A DNA stretch of 6,299 nt from CAZTLI01 sp964614375. GTDB lineage: Bacteria; Chloroflexota; Anaerolineae; Aggregatilineales; Phototrophicaceae. Numbering within the stretch: position 1 is the stretch's first letter; each line of letters begins with the position of its first letter. Positions 3,651 to 6,299 of this stretch are shown here, one piece after another. The notes beneath the pieces are model-generated. The model was not told the DNA's origin. It did not search any database and saw only the letters and a program-made list of their open reading frames with translations. The stretch spans positions 1 through 6,299 of the forward strand of contig CAZTLI010000328.1 in NCBI GenBank assembly GCA_964614375.1, read 5' to 3'. A program made the translations under genes and the position numbers.

Positions 3651-6299
3651 TCACTCCTCTTCGATGTAAATCGCGTTGATGTCGATAGTTAGGCGCATGG
3701 GTTCGTCGCCTTGCAGCAGCAGCCCGTCGGTGGGCACGGGTATACAGGCCGTGCCGCCGATGCCGGTACGCAGGATGAAGGCTTGCGGCTCAATTTCGGT
3801 CAGGTCGATATAGGGTTGCAGCGTATCTATCGCGCCGAATTCGTCATCCACAAAACTGACCGACCACCCTTGCCGTCCGTCCTCCAATTCAATCTGCCAC
3901 CACACGAAATCATCAGCCTCTATCGGGCCACCAATAACCGTGACTCGTGTGCCGTCGCGCAGCTCGGTGATAACACGATTGTCCAGTCCCGGCCCACTGC
4001 GGACGTTGAGCGTATCGCCTTCGGTATTGACGACGGCCTCAACGCCGACTTCAAATTCGGGATATGCGGCATCAATCGAAAAGACCACGATAGTAAAACC
4101 TTGCCCCGGCAGCGCGCCCGGAACAGTGGCTTGCACATTCAGCATCACCACGCTCCAATTGGGCGTACCCGGCGCGGCGCGTTCCAGATAAATCGCTGCG
4201 ACGTGATCCAGCGAAACACGATCACCGGGCTGATTAAAGGGCAGGGGTTCGGCGTCAACGTCTTCGGCTTCGATAACGCCCGTGCCATAACAGGCTTCGT
4301 TCCGCCCCAGACCAGTACAGACGCTGCTGACTGCTTCGACAGCACGCTGGACGAGCGCCGGACACACATCCGATTGTGAGGAGACGCCCGTTGCCGCTTC
4401 ATAGACATTCGCGCCGCGTCCACTGCTGGCGCTGTTGCTGACGATGGTGCTGGTCGTTTCATCGACAATCATCAGGGCGCCTTCGCCGTTATAGATACCA
4501 CCGCCGACAGCGGCATAATTGCTCTCAATCGACGAATTTTGCACGACGAGATTGCCATAATTGGCGATTCCACCGCCGACGGTCTCCGACGTATTGCCAA
4601 AAATCGTCACACCAAACAAGCGCAGTGTGCCATCGTTCAGAATGCCGCCGCCATCGTCACGGCTGTTCCCACCTGTTATCGTCACAAACGCGATTTGTGC
4701 CGTGACATCGCCATCTATGCTGATGGTCGTGCCCATCCCATTGCCGTTGATGAGCGTCAGCGATGGGTCGCCATAACCGATGAGCGTCACATCATGCTGC
4801 AAAACCAGCGTTTCGGTATAGACGCCCTCTTCCAGCGCGATGACATCGCCCGGTTCAGATAAGCCCAGCGCATGGCCTATCGTCGCGCAGGGGCCAGCGC
4901 CCCCATTCCGCGCACAGGCCCTGTCGTTGCCCGCCGGACTCACAACCAGGTTAGAGAATGACCCACCGCCTGTTGCTGGCGGCAGCTGCACCAGTGTCGG
5001 CACGGGGAACAGGTCTGGCAGCGGCGTGGCGGATGGGATTGGCGTCGGTGTTGAGAAGGGTGTGAAGGTCGCCGTGGGTTCTGGCAGCGTCGGTGTCGGT
5101 TGAATGGGCGCTGGTGTGGGCGAGGGTTCGATTGTCGCATTCGCAATAATTGCTGTGGCGGTCAAATGGGGCGCGTCACCATCGACTGTAACAGCCTGCG
5201 TTGGGATAGCTGTGTCGCCCATGGGTTCTATCGTATCCATCGATTCATTGGCTACGGTGGGTTCTAGATCGTTTGTTGTGCCCCCACTCATGCCCGCAGC
5301 AGTTGAGGTCGCCACCTCTGCGACATCGACACCGCCCGATGCACCCACCTGTGCCACCAACGTCGCATTATCGCTGACGACCTGCGCCAATTCGGCGGAA
5401 ATCTGCGTCAGTGTGATTTCGACTATAACCGCGCGATTTTGTGCCGCCACTGCTGTTTGCTGAATGCGGACGACAGTCGATTGCACCACATTTTGTTGGG
5501 CTTGCGCGGTTAATGTGGCATTCACCGCTTCAACGACGTTATTGGAAGTTTGCCCGACGCGGGTACGCTGGGCGTCAATCGTCGCATTCTGGTTTTCGAG
5601 TTGTTCGCGCGCTTCCTGTGTTTCGCGGAAGAGCAAAAACGCGACAGAAATCAACACAATCGCGATGGCAAACGCGACACTCAATCCCACGAAGAACACG
5701 CGCTGCCGGGTGGTTTGTGCCGTTTGGCTGGCGAGGATGTAATTCAGTTGCAATTCCGTCGGTTCGGGATGTTTGCCGTGATTATTGTCCAACCACTTTT
5801 TGGCGTCGGCGAGTTCGACACCGGTCAGCAAAAAGCTGCGGTCACGGGCCTTGCCCTGCCATTCACGGGCGCGCACCAGCAAACGGGTATGTTCGCGCAC
5901 ATACGACAAATCGGTATCAATCGCTTGCAGCAGCGTATTGAAGGCCTTATCAAAATCAATGGCATCGGTATAGGGTATCCAGTTATGGGTATGGATGGCG
6001 GGGTGAATCTGTCCCGTGCCCATCTCGGCTAATTCCCGATAGAGCAGGGGCACAAAACGTTTATTGTTATCGACGGCGTATTGCACTTCATCCCGGCACA
6101 CCTGCGATTGCACTGAATCGGGGCTGATGACAAAAACGAACGTATCGGCGGCCTCTATCGCGGCGCAAATCTCTTGCCACCAATTGGCAGTCGGCGGGAT
6201 GTCCTCCCAATCGACCCAAACATCGCGTCCGGTCTCGGCTAATCGGTCATGGATGCGCCGCACAAAGTCGGAATCGCGTCGTGAATAAGAGATAAAGAC
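3651..6299 (-). CDS. Transmembrane TIR protein with extracytoplasmic beta-helix and SH3b domain (N-terminus beyond right edge)
   Basis: The frame is open to the right edge, giving 882 residues in the window (residue 1 is at 6299). It starts VFISYSRRDSDFV, the first strand of a TIR domain, so only a few residues are missing; the GTG at 6263 is internal. Order: TIR about 1-127 (VWVDWEDIPPT, FVFVISPDS, RFVPLLYREL); a helical linker 128-200 (HTRLLVRAREW, LQLNYILAS) common in TIR proteins; one membrane helix 201-224 after a basic TTRQR; predicted coiled coil 225-317; a Thr/Pro-rich linker to about 449; right-handed beta-helix 453-637 with GGGI-type coils; a Cys module 645-752 (GRNEACYG); SH3b 753-818 (LNVRSGPG); a short tail with ILRTGIGGTAC. 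Basic residues before the helix put the TIR domain inside the cell and the rest outside. TIR domains either consume NAD or act as adaptors; which applies here is unknown. No ATPase or STAND domain is present. A sensor role is inference. Confidence 0.9.
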   Translation of the reverse strand, partial: VFISYSRRDSDFVRRIHDRLAETGRDVWVDWEDIPPTANWWQEICAAIEAADTFVFVISPDSVQSQVCRDEVQYAVDNNKRFVPLLYRELAEMGTGQIHPAIHTHNWIPYTDAIDFDKAFNTLLQAIDTDLSYVREHTRLLVRAREWQGKARDRSFLLTGVELADAKKWLDNNHGKHPEPTELQLNYILASQTAQTTRQRVFFVGLSVAFAIAIVLISVAFLLFRETQEAREQLENQNATIDAQRTRVGQTSNNVVEAVNATLTAQAQQNVVQSTVVRIQQTAVAAQNRAVIVEITLTQISAELAQVVSDNATLVAQVGASGGVDVAEVATSTAAGMSGGTTNDLEPTVANESMDTIEPMGDTAIPTQAVTVDGDAPHLTATAIIANATIEPSPTPAPIQPTPTLPEPTATFTPFSTPTPIPSATPLPDLFPVPTLVQLPPATGGGSFSNLVVSPAGNDRACARNGGAGPCATIGHALGLSEPGDVIALEEGVYTETLVLQHDVTLIGYGDPSLTLINGNGMGTTISIDGDVTAQIAFVTITGGNSRDDGGGILNDGTLRLFGVTIFGNTSETVGGGIANYGNLVVQNSSIESNYAAVGGGIYNGEGALMIVDETTSTIVSNSASSGRGANVYEAATGVSSQSDVCPALVQRAVEAVSSVCTGLGRNEACYGTGVIEAEDVDAEPLPFNQPGDRVSLDHVAAIYLERAAPGTPNWSVVMLNVQATVPGALPGQGFTIVVFSIDAAYPEFEVGVEAVVNTEGDTLNVRSGPGLDNRVITELRDGTRVTVIGGPIEADDFVWWQIELEDGRQGWSVSFVDDEFGAIDTLQPYIDLTEIEPQAFILRTGIGGTACIPVPTDGLLLQGDEPMRLTIDINAIYIEEE
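4389..4943 (-). other. Segment encoding the right-handed beta-helix of the TIR protein
   Basis: Residues 453-637 of the TIR protein. After a start typical of pectate-lyase-like helices (PCATIGHALGLSEPGDVIALEEG) come coils marked by GGGILN, GGGIAN and GGGIYN at about residues 550, 575 and 599, with a weaker GRGANV near 627. The 24-25 residue spacing is that of one helix turn. There is no sign of catalytic residues, so a binding or stalk role is more likely than an enzyme. Confidence 0.75.
5016..5126 (-). repeat. Low-complexity Pro/Thr-rich linker inside the TIR protein
   Basis: This part of the TIR gene encodes residues 392-428 (PSPTPAPIQPTPT through STPTPIPSATPLP), a spacer of alternating Pro, Thr and Ser. 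Such spacers are typical of Chloroflexota surface proteins and hold outside domains away from the membrane. The repetitive DNA on the plus strand (GGCGTCGGTGTTG-like text) is a by-product of this coding. Confidence 0.8.

Noticed and set aside
3711..4379. Plus-strand open frame of about 220 codons opposite the TIR gene
   Set aside because: It lies wholly within the well-supported TIR reading, with no recognisable domain; the same holds for the other plus-strand frames between 4539 and 6288.

Overview
The window looks like a chromosomal piece of a Chloroflexota bacterium (Anaerolineae-like). This rests mainly on the last gene. It joins a TIR domain, a membrane segment, a long Pro/Thr 'TPTP' linker, a beta-helix, an extracytoplasmic Cys-containing module ('GRNEACYG' ... 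'LNVQATVPGALPGQ') and a bacterial SH3 domain, and the linker style and Cys module are familiar from Chloroflexota surface proteins. The phylum call is from memory of family features, not from a search. I saw no CRISPR array, rRNA, tRNA, transposase or integrase.

Layout. (1) 1-620, minus strand: a GNAT-like N-acetyltransferase whose C-terminus lies beyond the left edge. (2) 621-917: no intact gene, but the plus strand at 816-920 holds a clear remnant of a MerR-family regulator, cut off exactly where the next gene's stop codon lies. (3) 918-1403, minus: a DUF3291 protein. (4) 1404-1708: a divergent intergenic region with a possible degenerate CACAGA-type repeat. (5) 1709-2569 and 2582-3463, plus: a two-gene unit made of a DegV-family fatty-acid-binding protein and a tandem double-hotdog acyl-CoA thioesterase, 12 bases apart. 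(6) 3464-3650: a short convergent gap. (7) 3651-6299, minus: a very large TIR transmembrane protein, complete at its C-terminus and missing only the first few residues beyond the right edge.

How the genes work together. The DegV and thioesterase genes plausibly serve one task, binding or releasing fatty acids: DegV/FakB proteins hold acyl chains and hotdog thioesterases free them from CoA. The GNAT and DUF3291 genes are both on the minus strand but are separated by about 300 bases of decayed sequence, so there is no reason to link them functionally. The TIR gene stands alone at its 3' side, and any partner would lie beyond the right edge.

The most notable object is the TIR protein. It reads as a single-pass receptor: a cytoplasmic TIR domain, one transmembrane helix, a predicted coiled coil, and then a large outside portion with a right-handed beta-helix, paired cysteines and an SH3b domain. 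This resembles the logic of an animal Toll-like receptor with the order of domains reversed. The receptor role is inference from architecture alone.
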